A stretch of 64,000 nt of DNA from Firmicutes bacterium CAG:534 (GCA_000436115.1 FR894558.1:124713-188712); one strand, 5' to 3'; shown: positions 53,060 to 61,738, counted from the stretch's first letter. The notes: generated from the letters alone by a model not told the origin. Translations and numbers: made by a program.

Positions 53060-54784
53060 ATGGAGGAATTACGTTATCAGGTTGATCTGCTGACAGCAAT
53101 GAACCAGAAGTTAAAAAAAGAAGAGAAAATGCTGCGGCTGCTTTGCAAAACATTCAGCAATGCATTCCTTTATATTAATTTTCAGGATCATCAGGTACAG
53201 ACATTGGCGAATTGGGACTTCTTTTTCCCGGATATCACCATTAAAGATGTTCAGGATCTGCCAAGATTATATACGCAGGTAGAAGAAAAATATGTTCTTC
53301 CCATAAAAGAGCTTTTGTTCCTTGAAAAGAGAGGTCTGAACACGGACAGCTGTATTATCAGGCTGCGGGATGGAAAAACCTGGGTGGAATGCGAAGCTAC
53401 TGTTATGTATGACGAGCAGGGGCAGGCAACGGATAAGGTAATCCGCTTTAAGGATATCTCAAAGTTTAAAAACCAAAACGAAGAGCTCACCTATATGGCC
53501 TATTTTGATATACTTACGGGACTCTATAACAGAAATTATTTTGTCCGTCTGCTGGCTGATTTTGTCAGGAGGGCAGAGGAAGAAAACGGCATTATTGAAG
53601 TAATGTTTGTGGACATAGATGATTTCCGAAAGATCAATGACGGCTTTGGACTGATTGTTGGCGATGAGATCGTCCAGCAGTTTGGACAATTCCTTGGAGG
53701 CTTTCGGTGTGAAACTGTTTTGGCTTCTCATTTCAATGCGGACATTTATTGTCTTGCAATCTATGAACCGGGCGGAAACAGAACGGTTGAACATATCTAC
53801 GAGGAAATCAAGAAAAGGATCAAAACCCCATTTCATTTAAGCAATGGAATGGATATTACCATATCGGTCAGCGTAGGAGTTGCGCAGTATCCGGAATCGG
53901 CTACGACCACTCTGGATCTGATCAACTGTGCTGAAATCGTTATGTTTAAGGCAAAGGGCCTTGGCAAGGATGCGATCCAGTTTTTTGACGCACCCATTTT
54001 AAGTGAGTTCCTTCAAAATGTAAATATCGAAACAAAACTAAAAGGAGCGGTTTTCAGCGAAAACTTTACCATAAATTTTCAGCCGCAATATTATGTGGGA
54101 AGCAGGAAGATGCGTGGGGTAGAAGCACTGATCAGATGGAAGGATCAGGATGGAAAAATGATCAGTCCTTCCGTGTTTATTCCCATTGCAGAAAAGAACG
54201 GTACCATTGTGCCTATTGGAAACTGGGTGATCGAGGAAAGCATCAGGATTTTTGCATCCTGGAAGAAGAAATACAAGTGTGATGTGGTGCTGTCGCTGAA
54301 TATCTCAGCCATCCAGTATATGCGGGATGACTTTATAGACAGCCTTCTTGCCATCATTAAAAAATACGAAGTGAATCCGGCAGAGCTCGAACTAGAGATC
54401 ACGGAAAGCGTTCTCATAGAGAACTTTAAAGAAGTGACCAGGAAATTACATATCCTGCGGGATTATGGGATCAAAATCTCCCTGGATGATTTTGGAACCG
54501 GCTATTCTTCTCTGTCCTATTTGAAGGGACTTCCTATTGATACACTTAAAATTGATAAGAGCTTTATCGATACCATTATTCTGGATGAAAATACAAGGGT
54601 GATCACAGAATCCATTGTATTTATGGTGAAAAAGCTGGGCTTTGAGACCATTGCGGAGGGTGTGGAAACTGATGAACAGTTTGAATATCTGAAAAATATC
54701 GGATGCGACTGTATCCAGGGCTACCTTCTTGGAAAACCGGTGGAATCTGAAAAAATTGAGGAGCTTTTGAGTCATCAGCTATAA
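53060..54784 (+). CDS. PAS-GGDEF-EAL protein, probable cyclic-di-GMP phosphodiesterase
   Basis: The 574-residue cytoplasmic protein has an N-terminal PAS-like sensor (about 20-135), a GGDEF-fold domain (about 140-305) and an EAL domain (about 325-570). The cyclase motif expected as G-G-D-E-F reads N-A-D-I-Y, and the I-site is not evident, so cyclase activity is unlikely. The EAL domain keeps V-E-A-L-I-R-W, L-N-I-S, E-I-T-E-S, D-D-F-G-T-G-Y, K in L-K-I-D-K, A-E-G-V-E-T and Q-G-Y-L-L-G-K-P, so it should degrade c-di-GMP. ATG 53060 follows GGAGGGG; the frame further upstream overlaps the hairpin and the asd end. Confidence 0.9.
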   Translation: MEELRYQVDLLTAMNQKLKKEEKMLRLLCKTFSNAFLYINFQDHQVQTLANWDFFFPDITIKDVQDLPRLYTQVEEKYVLPIKELLFLEKRGLNTDSCIIRLRDGKTWVECEATVMYDEQGQATDKVIRFKDISKFKNQNEELTYMAYFDILTGLYNRNYFVRLLADFVRRAEEENGIIEVMFVDIDDFRKINDGFGLIVGDEIVQQFGQFLGGFRCETVLASHFNADIYCLAIYEPGGNRTVEHIYEEIKKRIKTPFHLSNGMDITISVSVGVAQYPESATTTLDLINCAEIVMFKAKGLGKDAIQFFDAPILSEFLQNVNIETKLKGAVFSENFTINFQPQYYVGSRKMRGVEALIRWKDQDGKMISPSVFIPIAEKNGTIVPIGNWVIEESIRIFASWKKKYKCDVVLSLNISAIQYMRDDFIDSLLAIIKKYEVNPAELELEITESVLIENFKEVTRKLHILRDYGIKISLDDFGTGYSSLSYLKGLPIDTLKIDKSFIDTIILDENTRVITESIVFMVKKLGFETIAEGVETDEQFEYLKNIGCDCIQGYLLGKPVESEKIEELLSHQL

Positions 54785-54801
54785 TGTGTCAGAGGTGAGA
54801 A

Positions 54802-56160
54802 ATGATACTGGGACGGACTTTGGAACTGAAATATCTGAATAACTGTTATGAAAAAGATGGAAGCCAGATCCTGGTAGTGTATGGAGAAAGGAACGTAGGG
54901 AAAACAGCCCTTCTGTTTGAATTTGTTAAAGAGAAGCCCTATTATTATTATAAGGTCAGATCGGCCTCTGACAGGGAGCAGAGATTTTTGTGGGGAAGGG
55001 AGCTTACAAGGCAGAATAAAAAAGTAAAGGAATTCCCCACTTATACAGAGCTTTTTGAATGTATGATGGAAGGAGCCGGAGAAAAAGGGCTCATTTTGAT
55101 CGATGAATTTCAATCGATCGTAAAAAATAGTGATGAATTTATGGAAGAACTGACAAGCTTTGTACAAAACAGCCATCAGAAGCTGATGGTTGTTCTTTGC
55201 AGTTCTTCCCCTTGTTTTGTTGAGAACAATTTGATTGACCGCATTGGAGAAATGGCATATCATCTTTCCGGCTTTTTTAAGATCAAGGAGCTTGATTTTG
55301 AGGTGATGCAGGAGTTTTTCCCGGAATACTCAAAGGAACAATGTATGACGTCCTATGCTGTCCTTGGAGGGCTTCCGGGACTTTGGAAGTGCTTTGAAAA
55401 GGATCTTACCATAAAGGAAAACATCTGCCGCCATATTTTGCGGGAGGATTCCATGCTCTTTCAGGAGGGGAAGAGGATCATGGAAGAGGAACTCAGGGAA
55501 ACAGGAGTCTACAACAGTATCCTGGCAGTCATTGCGCAGGGACATCATAAGCTGAACGAGCTGTATCTCCATACAGGCTTTTCCAGAGCAAAGATCAGCG
55601 TATATCTTAAAAATCTTATGGAGCTTGAGCTGGTGGAAAAGGTCTACTCTTTTGATCAGGAGGGGATAGAAGGAACGCAAAAGGGAATTTATCAGATCAC
55701 CAATCATTTTGTGAACTTTTATTTTACCTTTTTGTACCCTAATCTGAGCAGCCTGGAAATGATGGGAGCGGAAGAATTTTATGATCAGTTTATTGCTCCT
55801 TTTCTGATGAAATACGCCCGGGAAAGCTTTGGAAGCGTATGCAGGCAGGCTGTTTCCAAGTGGAACCGTCAGGGTGAACTTCCGTTTTCGGTAGGAAGGG
55901 TCAGCAGATGGGTTGGAAAAATGGGAAATATTGATGTGATCGCACAAAATGAGGATGGGCGGACACTGATCGGGATCTGCAGCTATGAAAGAGCCGCCAT
56001 GCCCTTTGAGGATTATGAATGGCTGCTTTTTTGCGCAAAAAAGGCCAGGATCAGAACTGACTTTATTTACCTCTTTTCCCTTGGACGGTTTGATGAAAAA
56101 TTACAATTAGAAGCAAGGATAAAGAAAAACCTGAAACTGGTTTGTCTGGATGAAATGTAA
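54802..56160 (+). CDS. AAA-type ATPase with C-terminal DUF234-like domain
   Basis: The 452-residue product resembles archaeal-type ATPases. It has Walker A G-E-R-N-V-G-K-T (about 28-35) and Walker B L-I-L-I-D-E-F (about 97-103). A helical middle with a possible winged helix (about 250-290) and a C-terminal DUF234-type region (about 330-450, with D-V-I-A near 375) follow. The DUF234 domain is nuclease-like in some members. It overlaps topB by one base, so it is translated next to a topoisomerase. A role in DNA processing is inference. Confidence 0.8.
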   Translation: MILGRTLELKYLNNCYEKDGSQILVVYGERNVGKTALLFEFVKEKPYYYYKVRSASDREQRFLWGRELTRQNKKVKEFPTYTELFECMMEGAGEKGLILIDEFQSIVKNSDEFMEELTSFVQNSHQKLMVVLCSSSPCFVENNLIDRIGEMAYHLSGFFKIKELDFEVMQEFFPEYSKEQCMTSYAVLGGLPGLWKCFEKDLTIKENICRHILREDSMLFQEGKRIMEEELRETGVYNSILAVIAQGHHKLNELYLHTGFSRAKISVYLKNLMELELVEKVYSFDQEGIEGTQKGIYQITNHFVNFYFTFLYPNLSSLEMMGAEEFYDQFIAPFLMKYARESFGSVCRQAVSKWNRQGELPFSVGRVSRWVGKMGNIDVIAQNEDGRTLIGICSYERAAMPFEDYEWLLFCAKKARIRTDFIYLFSLGRFDEKLQLEARIKKNLKLVCLDEM

Positions 56161-58172
56161 TGGGAAAAAACTTATATATTGCGGAAAAACCCAGTGTTGC
56201 AAGGGAGTTTGCGAAGGCGCTTCAGATCAGGGCGAACAATAGGGATGGATATCTGGAATCGGAAGAAGCGGTTGTAACCTGGTGTGTGGGACATCTTGTT
56301 ACCATGAGCTACCCGGAGGCTTATGATGAAAAGTATAAAAGATGGTCTCTTGAAACCATCCCGTTTATTCCGGAAACATTTAAATATGAGGTCATAGACA
56401 GCGTTAAAAAGCAATTTCAGATCGTCAGCGGTTTATTAAACCGGGAGGATGTGGAAACCATTTATGTGTGCACAGACTCTGGGCGGGAGGGAGAATATAT
56501 CTACCGTCTTGTGGAACAGCAGGCACATGTGACGGGAAAAAAACGGCGCAGGGTATGGATCGATTCGCAGACAGAGGAAGAGATCTTAAGAGGGATCCGG
56601 GAGGCAAAGGATCTTTCCGCTTATGATAATCTTGGAGAGGCTGCTTACCTGAGGGCAAAAGAAGATTACCTGATGGGAATTAATTTTTCAAGAGTGCTTA
56701 CCCTGAAGTATGGAAATGCCGTTAAAAATTACCTGAAGGCAGAAAGAGCCGTGATCAGCGTAGGCAGGGTTATGACCTGTGTGCTGGGAATGGTGGTAAA
56801 AAGAGAACGGGAAATACGGCAATTTGTTAAAACGCCGTTTTACAGGCTGACCCTTCTTACAATGGTAGGGGACAGGGAGTGCGAATGTGAATGGAAGGCG
56901 GTTGAGAATACGGCCTATTTCGGTTCGCCGCTCTTGTATAAGGAAAATGGCTTCAAGAAAAGAGAAGATGCGCAGGCGCTTTTGGAAAAGCTCAGTGAAA
57001 AGCAGCCTGTGGTCTGCCATATTGAGGCAGTAGAAAAAAAGAAAGAGGCGAAAAATCCACCCCTGCTCTATAATCTGGCAGAACTGCAAAACGACTGTGC
57101 TAAGCTGTTTAAGATCAGCCCGGACGAAACGCTGAGGATCGCACAGGAGTTATATGAGAAGAAAATGACGACCTATCCCAGAACAGATGCAAGAGTTCTT
57201 TCCACGGCAGTGGCAAAGGAGATCGACAGAAATCTTAAGGGACTTTCAGGCATTAACATGGTAAGGCCGTTTACGGAGCAGATCTTAAAGAGCGGAAGCT
57301 ATAAAGGAATTGCAAAAACAAGATATGTAAATGATAAACAGATTACAGATCATTATGCCATTATCCCTACGGGACAGGGATTAAATAATTTAAAAAATTT
57401 AAATCCGGTTTCCGCAAAAGTGTATGAGATCATCGTCAGGAGATTTATAAGTATTTTCCTGCCTCAGGCAGTGTACCGAAAGGTGGCCCTGGAGGTGTCT
57501 GTTATGGAGGAGCATTTTTTTGCTTCCTTCAAGGTGCTCGAGGAGGCAGGCTTTTTGGACGCCATGCATTATTCCTTTGCAAAGAAAAAGGCTGAAAAAG
57601 GAGAGCAAAGGGAGCAGGAAGAGGATACGGAGGAAGGGGTTGATCAGGAGTTTATGAGAACCCTGTCAGGCCTGAAAAAGGGGATGGAGCTTACCGGGAA
57701 AGAATTTCAGATCAAGGAAGGAGAAACCTCACCTCCCAAACGTTATAATTCGGGAACCATGATCCTTGCAATGGAAAATGCGGGGCAGCTTATCGAAGAT
57801 GAGGAACTGAGGGCCCACATTAAGGGAAGCGGAATTGGAACTTCTGCTACCAGAGCTGAAATTTTGAAAAAGCTTTTTCATATCAAATACCTTGCACTGA
57901 ACAAAAAAACACAGATCATAACGCCCACTCTGATGGGGGAAATGGTTTATGAGGTGGTGGATGCATCTATCCGGCCGCTCCTTGATCCGGCATTGACGGC
58001 AAGCTGGGAAAAGGGACTTACCATGGTGGCGGAAGGAACCATAACCGGGCAGGAATATATGGGAAAGCTGGATGACTTTGTGAGAAGAAGAACCAACATT
58101 GTAAAACAGATGAATAATCAATCAAATTTGAATATGCAGTTTACAAAGGCTGCAGGAAACTATAAAAAATGA
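56160..58172 (+). CDS. topB: DNA topoisomerase III
   Basis: This type IA topoisomerase decatenates DNA. The 670-residue product has an N-terminal TOPRIM domain (Y-I-A-E-K-P-S-V and D-S-G-R-E-G-E). The catalytic Tyr339 is in M-T-T-Y-P-R-T-D, and the later I-T-D-H-Y-A-I-I-P motif is present. A shorter C-terminus than E. coli TopB suggests no zinc-finger tail. It starts at the end of the ATPase gene (TAATG overlap). Confidence 0.94.
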   Translation: MGKNLYIAEKPSVAREFAKALQIRANNRDGYLESEEAVVTWCVGHLVTMSYPEAYDEKYKRWSLETIPFIPETFKYEVIDSVKKQFQIVSGLLNREDVETIYVCTDSGREGEYIYRLVEQQAHVTGKKRRRVWIDSQTEEEILRGIREAKDLSAYDNLGEAAYLRAKEDYLMGINFSRVLTLKYGNAVKNYLKAERAVISVGRVMTCVLGMVVKREREIRQFVKTPFYRLTLLTMVGDRECECEWKAVENTAYFGSPLLYKENGFKKREDAQALLEKLSEKQPVVCHIEAVEKKKEAKNPPLLYNLAELQNDCAKLFKISPDETLRIAQELYEKKMTTYPRTDARVLSTAVAKEIDRNLKGLSGINMVRPFTEQILKSGSYKGIAKTRYVNDKQITDHYAIIPTGQGLNNLKNLNPVSAKVYEIIVRRFISIFLPQAVYRKVALEVSVMEEHFFASFKVLEEAGFLDAMHYSFAKKKAEKGEQREQEEDTEEGVDQEFMRTLSGLKKGMELTGKEFQIKEGETSPPKRYNSGTMILAMENAGQLIEDEELRAHIKGSGIGTSATRAEILKKLFHIKYLALNKKTQIITPTLMGEMVYEVVDASIRPLLDPALTASWEKGLTMVAEGTITGQEYMGKLDDFVRRRTNIVKQMNNQSNLNMQFTKAAGNYKK

Positions 58173-58186
58173 AAAGGAGAAGGAAG

Positions 58187-58852
58187 ATGTTACAGTACAC
58201 CATTGAAAATTTGTATGATCTGAATGAAACGATCGCAGCGCCTTTGTTTGAAGGAGTCGTATATCCGTGGGAGCTTTTGCCGAAAATCAGTGATTTTATA
58301 AAAAAGCTGGGAGCATCTCTTCCCACAGATCAATATACACAGATCAAGGAAAATGTATGGGTATCTAATTCTGCAACGATCGCGCCTACAGCATATATTG
58401 GCGGGCCGGCCATCATAGATGATGAGGCAGAGATCAGACACTGCGCATTTATCCGTGGAAACGCCATTGTTGGAAAAGGCGCAGTAGTAGGAAATTCCAC
58501 AGAGCTGAAAAATGTGATCCTGTTTAACAAGGTGCAGGTTCCTCATTATAATTATGTCGGGGACAGCATTCTGGGCTTTAAGGCGCATATGGGGGCTGGC
58601 TCCATTACCTCAAATGTAAAAAGCGACAAAACCCTTGTGACCGTAAAGGACGGAGAGGAAGGGATTGAAACAGGATTAAAAAAATTCGGAGCCATGTTAG
58701 GAGACCATGTAGAGGTTGGATGCAACAGCGTCCTGAATCCGGGTACCGTTATCGGAAGAAATACCAATGTATATCCTACCAGCATGGTGAGAGGATGTAT
58801 TCCTGCTGGCAGCATTTACAAAAAAAGAGGAGAGATCGTCATAAAACGATAA
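58187..58852 (+). CDS. GlmU-like left-handed beta-helix protein (hexapeptide repeats)
   Basis: The 221-residue product has an N-terminal helical segment (1-60), then hexapeptide repeats (for example A-I-I-D-D-E-A-E-I and A-I-V-G-K-G-A-V-V-G). The P-H-Y-N-Y-V-G-D-S-I-L-G stretch matches the acyl-transferase half of UDP-GlcNAc pyrophosphorylase/GlmU. It lacks the nucleotidyltransferase domain, so it may acylate an unknown sugar phosphate or bind one. ATG 58187 follows a GGAG-rich site. Confidence 0.75.
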   Translation: MLQYTIENLYDLNETIAAPLFEGVVYPWELLPKISDFIKKLGASLPTDQYTQIKENVWVSNSATIAPTAYIGGPAIIDDEAEIRHCAFIRGNAIVGKGAVVGNSTELKNVILFNKVQVPHYNYVGDSILGFKAHMGAGSITSNVKSDKTLVTVKDGEEGIETGLKKFGAMLGDHVEVGCNSVLNPGTVIGRNTNVYPTSMVRGCIPAGSIYKKRGEIVIKR

Positions 58853-59005
58853 ATTTTTCTCAAAAGGGCTGGATTTTTTACGGAAGATATGCGAAAATAA
58901 GAGCTGTGATTATGACAAAATATTCACAAGTCTGTCTGTCTTTCCGGCAGAGGAAGGAATGTTTTGTTAATAAATATTTTCTACATAATTGAAAGGAGTT
59001 TTCAC

Positions 59006-59710
59006 ATGATTTATTCAAAAGAAGTTGAAGAAATGTGTACAGTTGCCCAGGGTGTTAACCATGGTTGTGCACCTATCCCCGAAGAAGCAAAATGGGTAAA
59101 AGCAAAAGAAATTAAAGACATTTCCGGTCTTACACATGGCGTGGGCTGGTGTGCACCTCAGCAGGGTGCCTGCAAGCTGACACTGAATGTGAAGGAAGGT
59201 ATTATTCAGGAGGCACTGGTAGAAACCATCGGATGTTCAGGAATGACCCATTCAGCAGCTATGGCAGCTGAGATCCTTCCCGGAAGAACCGTTCTGGAAG
59301 CTTTAAATACTGACCTTGTATGTGATGCAATCAATACAGCAATGAGAGAGCTGTTTTTACAGATCGTTTACGGAAGAAGCCAGAGTGCGTTCTCAGAAGA
59401 AGGACTTCCTATCGGCGCAGGTCTTGAGGATCTTGGTAAGGGACTTAGAAGCCAGGTTGGTACTATGTACGGAACTCTGAAGAAGGGCCCTCGTTATCTG
59501 GAAATGGCAGAAGGCTATGTAACAGGAATCGCACTTGACGCTGATGATCAGATCATTGGTTATAAGTTTATCAACTTCGGTAAGATGACCGACTTTATTA
59601 AGAAAGGTGATGATCCGGCTACCGCATACGAAAAGGCAAGCGGCCAGTACGGAAGAGTTGCAGATGCAGCAAAGATCATTGATCCCAGAACAGATAAAGA
59701 AGTGAAATAA
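59006..59710 (+). CDS. NifU-like Fe-S scaffold-type protein paired with GGGtGRT
   Basis: The 234-residue product carries a NifU/IscU-like core. It has H-G-C near residue 20, G-W-C near 49, G-A-C near 56 and I-G-C-S-G-M-T-H-S-A near 76, followed by an E-I-L-P-G-R-T-V-L-E-A helix. The C-terminal ~100 residues are not part of classical IscU. ATG 59006 follows AAAGGAG. The neighbour downstream is the GGGtGRT gene, the typical partner in gut Firmicutes. The cysteine spacing suggests metal or cluster binding, but no function is established. Codon use is strongly biased to GGT, CGT and CTT compared with the rest of the window, a sign of high expression. Confidence 0.8.
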   Translation: MIYSKEVEEMCTVAQGVNHGCAPIPEEAKWVKAKEIKDISGLTHGVGWCAPQQGACKLTLNVKEGIIQEALVETIGCSGMTHSAAMAAEILPGRTVLEALNTDLVCDAINTAMRELFLQIVYGRSQSAFSEEGLPIGAGLEDLGKGLRSQVGTMYGTLKKGPRYLEMAEGYVTGIALDADDQIIGYKFINFGKMTDFIKKGDDPATAYEKASGQYGRVADAAKIIDPRTDKEVK

Positions 59711-59760
59711 AGCATAGAGAAGCGGAGGATATCCCTCCCATAGAAAGGAGTCACACGATA

Positions 59761-60771
59761 ATGGCATTATTTGAATCATATGAAAGACGAATTGACAAAA
59801 TCAATTCTGTATTAAACAGCTATGGAATCGCTTCTCTGGAAGAAGCTGAGAAAATTACAAAGGATGCAGGACTTGACGTATATGCGCTTGTAAAGGGCAT
59901 CCAGCCTATCTGCTTTGAAAATGCTTGCTGGGCATACACAGTAGGCGCAGCAATCGCAATCAAGAAGGACTGCAGAAAGGCATCTGAAGCAGCAGCAGCA
60001 ATCGGTGAGGGACTTCAGTCCTTCTGTATTCCCGGTTCCGTAGCAGATACCCGTAAGGTTGGTCTTGGACACGGAAACCTTGGAAAGATGCTTCTGGAAG
60101 AGGATACCGACTGCTTCTGTTTCCTGGCAGGACATGAGTCCTTCGCAGCCGCTGAAGGCGCTATCGGTATTGCAGAGAAGGCAAACAAGGTTCGTCAGAA
60201 ACCTCTCCGCGTTATTTTGAACGGTCTTGGAAAAGATGCTGCACAGATCATTTCCAGAATTAACGGATTTACTTTTGTTGAGACAGAGTATGATCCTTAT
60301 ACCAACGAAGTTAAGGAAGTAAGCAGAACTGCTTATTCCGAGGGCCTTCGTGCAAAGGTTAACTGCTATGGCGCAAATTCCGTACCGGAAGGCGTTGCTA
60401 TCATGTGGAAAGAGAACGTAGACGTATCTATCACAGGTAACTCTACCAATCCTACCCGATTCCAGCATCCTGTAGCAGGAACCTACAAGAAGGAAAGAAT
60501 TGAAGCTGGCAAGAAGTACTTCTCCGTAGCTTCCGGCGGTGGTACAGGACGTACCCTTCATCCGGACAATATGGCTGCAGGTCCTGCTTCTTACGGATTT
60601 ACAGATACTCTTGGACGTATGCACTCTGACGCACAGTTTGCAGGTTCCTCATCTGTTCCTGCCCATGTTGAAATGATGGGTCTGATCGGAATGGGCAACA
60701 ACCCGATGGTTGGTGCTACCGTTGCAGTTGCAGTTTCTGTTGAGGAAGCAGCGAAGGCTGGCAAGTTCTAA
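59761..60771 (+). CDS. GGGtGRT protein family
   Basis: This 336-residue protein belongs to the family named for its motif S-G-G-G-T-G-R-T (near residue 262). The function is unknown. The sequence is Ala/Gly-rich and looks cytosolic, with cysteines near residues 52, 57, 71 and 88, an F-C-F stretch near residue 120 and an N-C-Y near residue 203. Conserved-looking blocks include G-L-G-H-G-N-L-G and F-L-A-G-H-E-S-F-A. It starts 50 bases after the NifU-like gene with a GAAAGGAG site. Codons such as CGT, GGT and CTT dominate, unlike neighbouring genes, which implies strong expression. The pair may form an Fe-S or metal-related complex (inference). Confidence 0.85.
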   Translation: MALFESYERRIDKINSVLNSYGIASLEEAEKITKDAGLDVYALVKGIQPICFENACWAYTVGAAIAIKKDCRKASEAAAAIGEGLQSFCIPGSVADTRKVGLGHGNLGKMLLEEDTDCFCFLAGHESFAAAEGAIGIAEKANKVRQKPLRVILNGLGKDAAQIISRINGFTFVETEYDPYTNEVKEVSRTAYSEGLRAKVNCYGANSVPEGVAIMWKENVDVSITGNSTNPTRFQHPVAGTYKKERIEAGKKYFSVASGGGTGRTLHPDNMAAGPASYGFTDTLGRMHSDAQFAGSSSVPAHVEMMGLIGMGNNPMVGATVAVAVSVEEAAKAGKF

Positions 60772-60772
60772 G

Positions 60773-60895
60773 AAATGCCGTAAAATAGGCACTTTGCAGA
60801 ATTGCTAAAACCTACGAAAACCCCTCAAAACGGATAGGTAATACACAGGTAATACACAGGTAATACACAGAGGTAATACACAAAAAATGCCGTAA
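60773..60895. repeat. 11-bp direct repeat bracketing a non-coding stretch
   Basis: AAATGCCGTAA occurs at 60773-60783 and again at 60885-60895, and its first eight bases recur inverted at 60909-60916. The bracketed sequence is non-coding. The whole gap 60772-61132 (361 bp) holds only these repeats, the tandem 11-mers, a hairpin and a weak minus-strand open frame. An attachment-site or deletion scar is possible. Confidence 0.5.
60836..60881. repeat. Four copies of an 11-bp tandem repeat
   Basis: AGGTAATACAC occurs at 60836-60846, 60847-60857 and 60858-60868 in exact tandem, then again at 60871-60881 after AG. The 11-bp period is close to one helical turn, so a protein could bind all copies on one face. 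The copy number may vary by slippage. Confidence 0.85.
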
Positions 60896-60917
60896 TCTTA
60901 GAAGGTTGCGGCATTTT
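60884..60917 (-). terminator. Hairpin terminator, stronger on the minus strand
   Basis: AAAATGCCG (60884-60892) pairs with CGGCATTTT (60909-60917) around 16 bases. On the minus strand the stem is followed by six T. On the plus strand only four T follow. It could end a minus-strand transcript or the GGGtGRT transcript. Confidence 0.6.
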
Positions 60918-61114
60918 CAATGCAGCATATCAAAAACGGAATGAGAGATCAGGTATCCATAGGCATCCTGTACCTCTTCGGCGCTCAGGCTTTTATCCCC
61001 GTAACAGAGCCAGGCTTTTATCACAGGTTGAAAAGAAAAGGTGGTTTGGCTATAGACTTTTGGAAACAAATAATTTAGAATAAATAGGAAAGAAATTTTT
61101 ATAGCATTAACCAA
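60917..61114 (-). pseudogene. Possible minus-strand gene remnant
   Basis: A 65-codon open frame on the minus strand lacks an ATG near its 5' end (only a TTG) and has no ribosome site. It stops immediately before a hairpin with a good minus-strand T tract. The C-terminal half (Y-G-D-K-S-L-S-A-E-E-V-Q-D-A-Y) reads like a real soluble protein. I do not recognise it. It may be a decayed gene end or chance. Confidence 0.25.
61046..61074 (+). promoter_or_regulatory. Possible promoter for the zinc-ribbon/DUF4190 gene
   Basis: TTGGCT (61046-61051) and AATAAT (61069-61074) are spaced by 17 bp, about 60 bases before the ATG. The match is moderate. Confidence 0.35.
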
Positions 61115-61132
61115 AAGAAGGGATAGTTAAGT

Positions 61133-61738
61133 ATGAGTGAAGAGAAGAAAATTTACTGCACGCAGTGCGGAAGTGAAAATGCCGCAGGCTCAAAGTTTTG
61201 CGTGAACTGTGGTTCAAAACTGGAGGAGCTTCCTGCGCAAAACGATACGGCTGAGGCCGCACAGGAAATGCCTGAAGAGAAGAATGTGTATGCAGAGGGA
61301 CTGCCTTCCGAACAGGAACCGGTTTTTGAGAAGGTAACCAATGCAGAAGAGATAAAGCCGGAGCCGATTCAGGGGCAGGCACAGCAGGAGGATATTCATA
61401 TTACTTATGAAACGCCTGCACAGACACAGTATTATGATTCGTCCAATTCCCAGGCAGAAACTGTAAGTGAAAAGAAAGGAAATATGGGAATTGCCATTGC
61501 GTCCCTGGTATGTGGAATTTTATCCATTCTTTGCTGCTGCTTAACCTGTTTCAGCGTTGTCCTTTCCATTGCAGCGATTGTTCTTGGCATCATTACGCTG
61601 GTAAATAAATATGATGGAAAAGGCATGGCCATTGCGGGAATTGCAACAGGCGGTGTAGGGATCCTTCTTGTTGCGATCTTCCTGATCGCAGGAACAAGCA
61701 GTACCTATCAGGATCTGTTAGATGAAATTATATATTAA
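61133..61738 (+). CDS. Zinc-ribbon and DUF4190-type membrane protein
   Basis: The 201-residue product opens with a zinc ribbon (Cys9, Cys12, Cys23, Cys26). A Glu/Gln-rich linker (40-115) follows, then two membrane helices (about 120-185) with the Gly/Ala/Ile pattern of DUF4190 (I-A-S-L-V-C-G-I-L, A-I-V-L-G-I-I, A-I-A-G-I-A-T-G-G). No function is known for the family. The next gene starts inside its last 17 bases, so the two are co-translated. Confidence 0.78.
   Translation: MSEEKKIYCTQCGSENAAGSKFCVNCGSKLEELPAQNDTAEAAQEMPEEKNVYAEGLPSEQEPVFEKVTNAEEIKPEPIQGQAQQEDIHITYETPAQTQYYDSSNSQAETVSEKKGNMGIAIASLVCGILSILCCCLTCFSVVLSIAAIVLGIITLVNKYDGKGMAIAGIATGGVGILLVAIFLIAGTSSTYQDLLDEIIY

Noticed and set aside
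60836..60881. CRISPR array
   Set aside because: The units are 11 bp and in direct tandem without unique spacers, and no cas genes are near. It is a simple tandem repeat.
60773..60895. Integrated element with attachment sites
   Set aside because: The direct repeats are only 11 bp, the interior is 101 bp, and no integrase is present. At most it is a scar.
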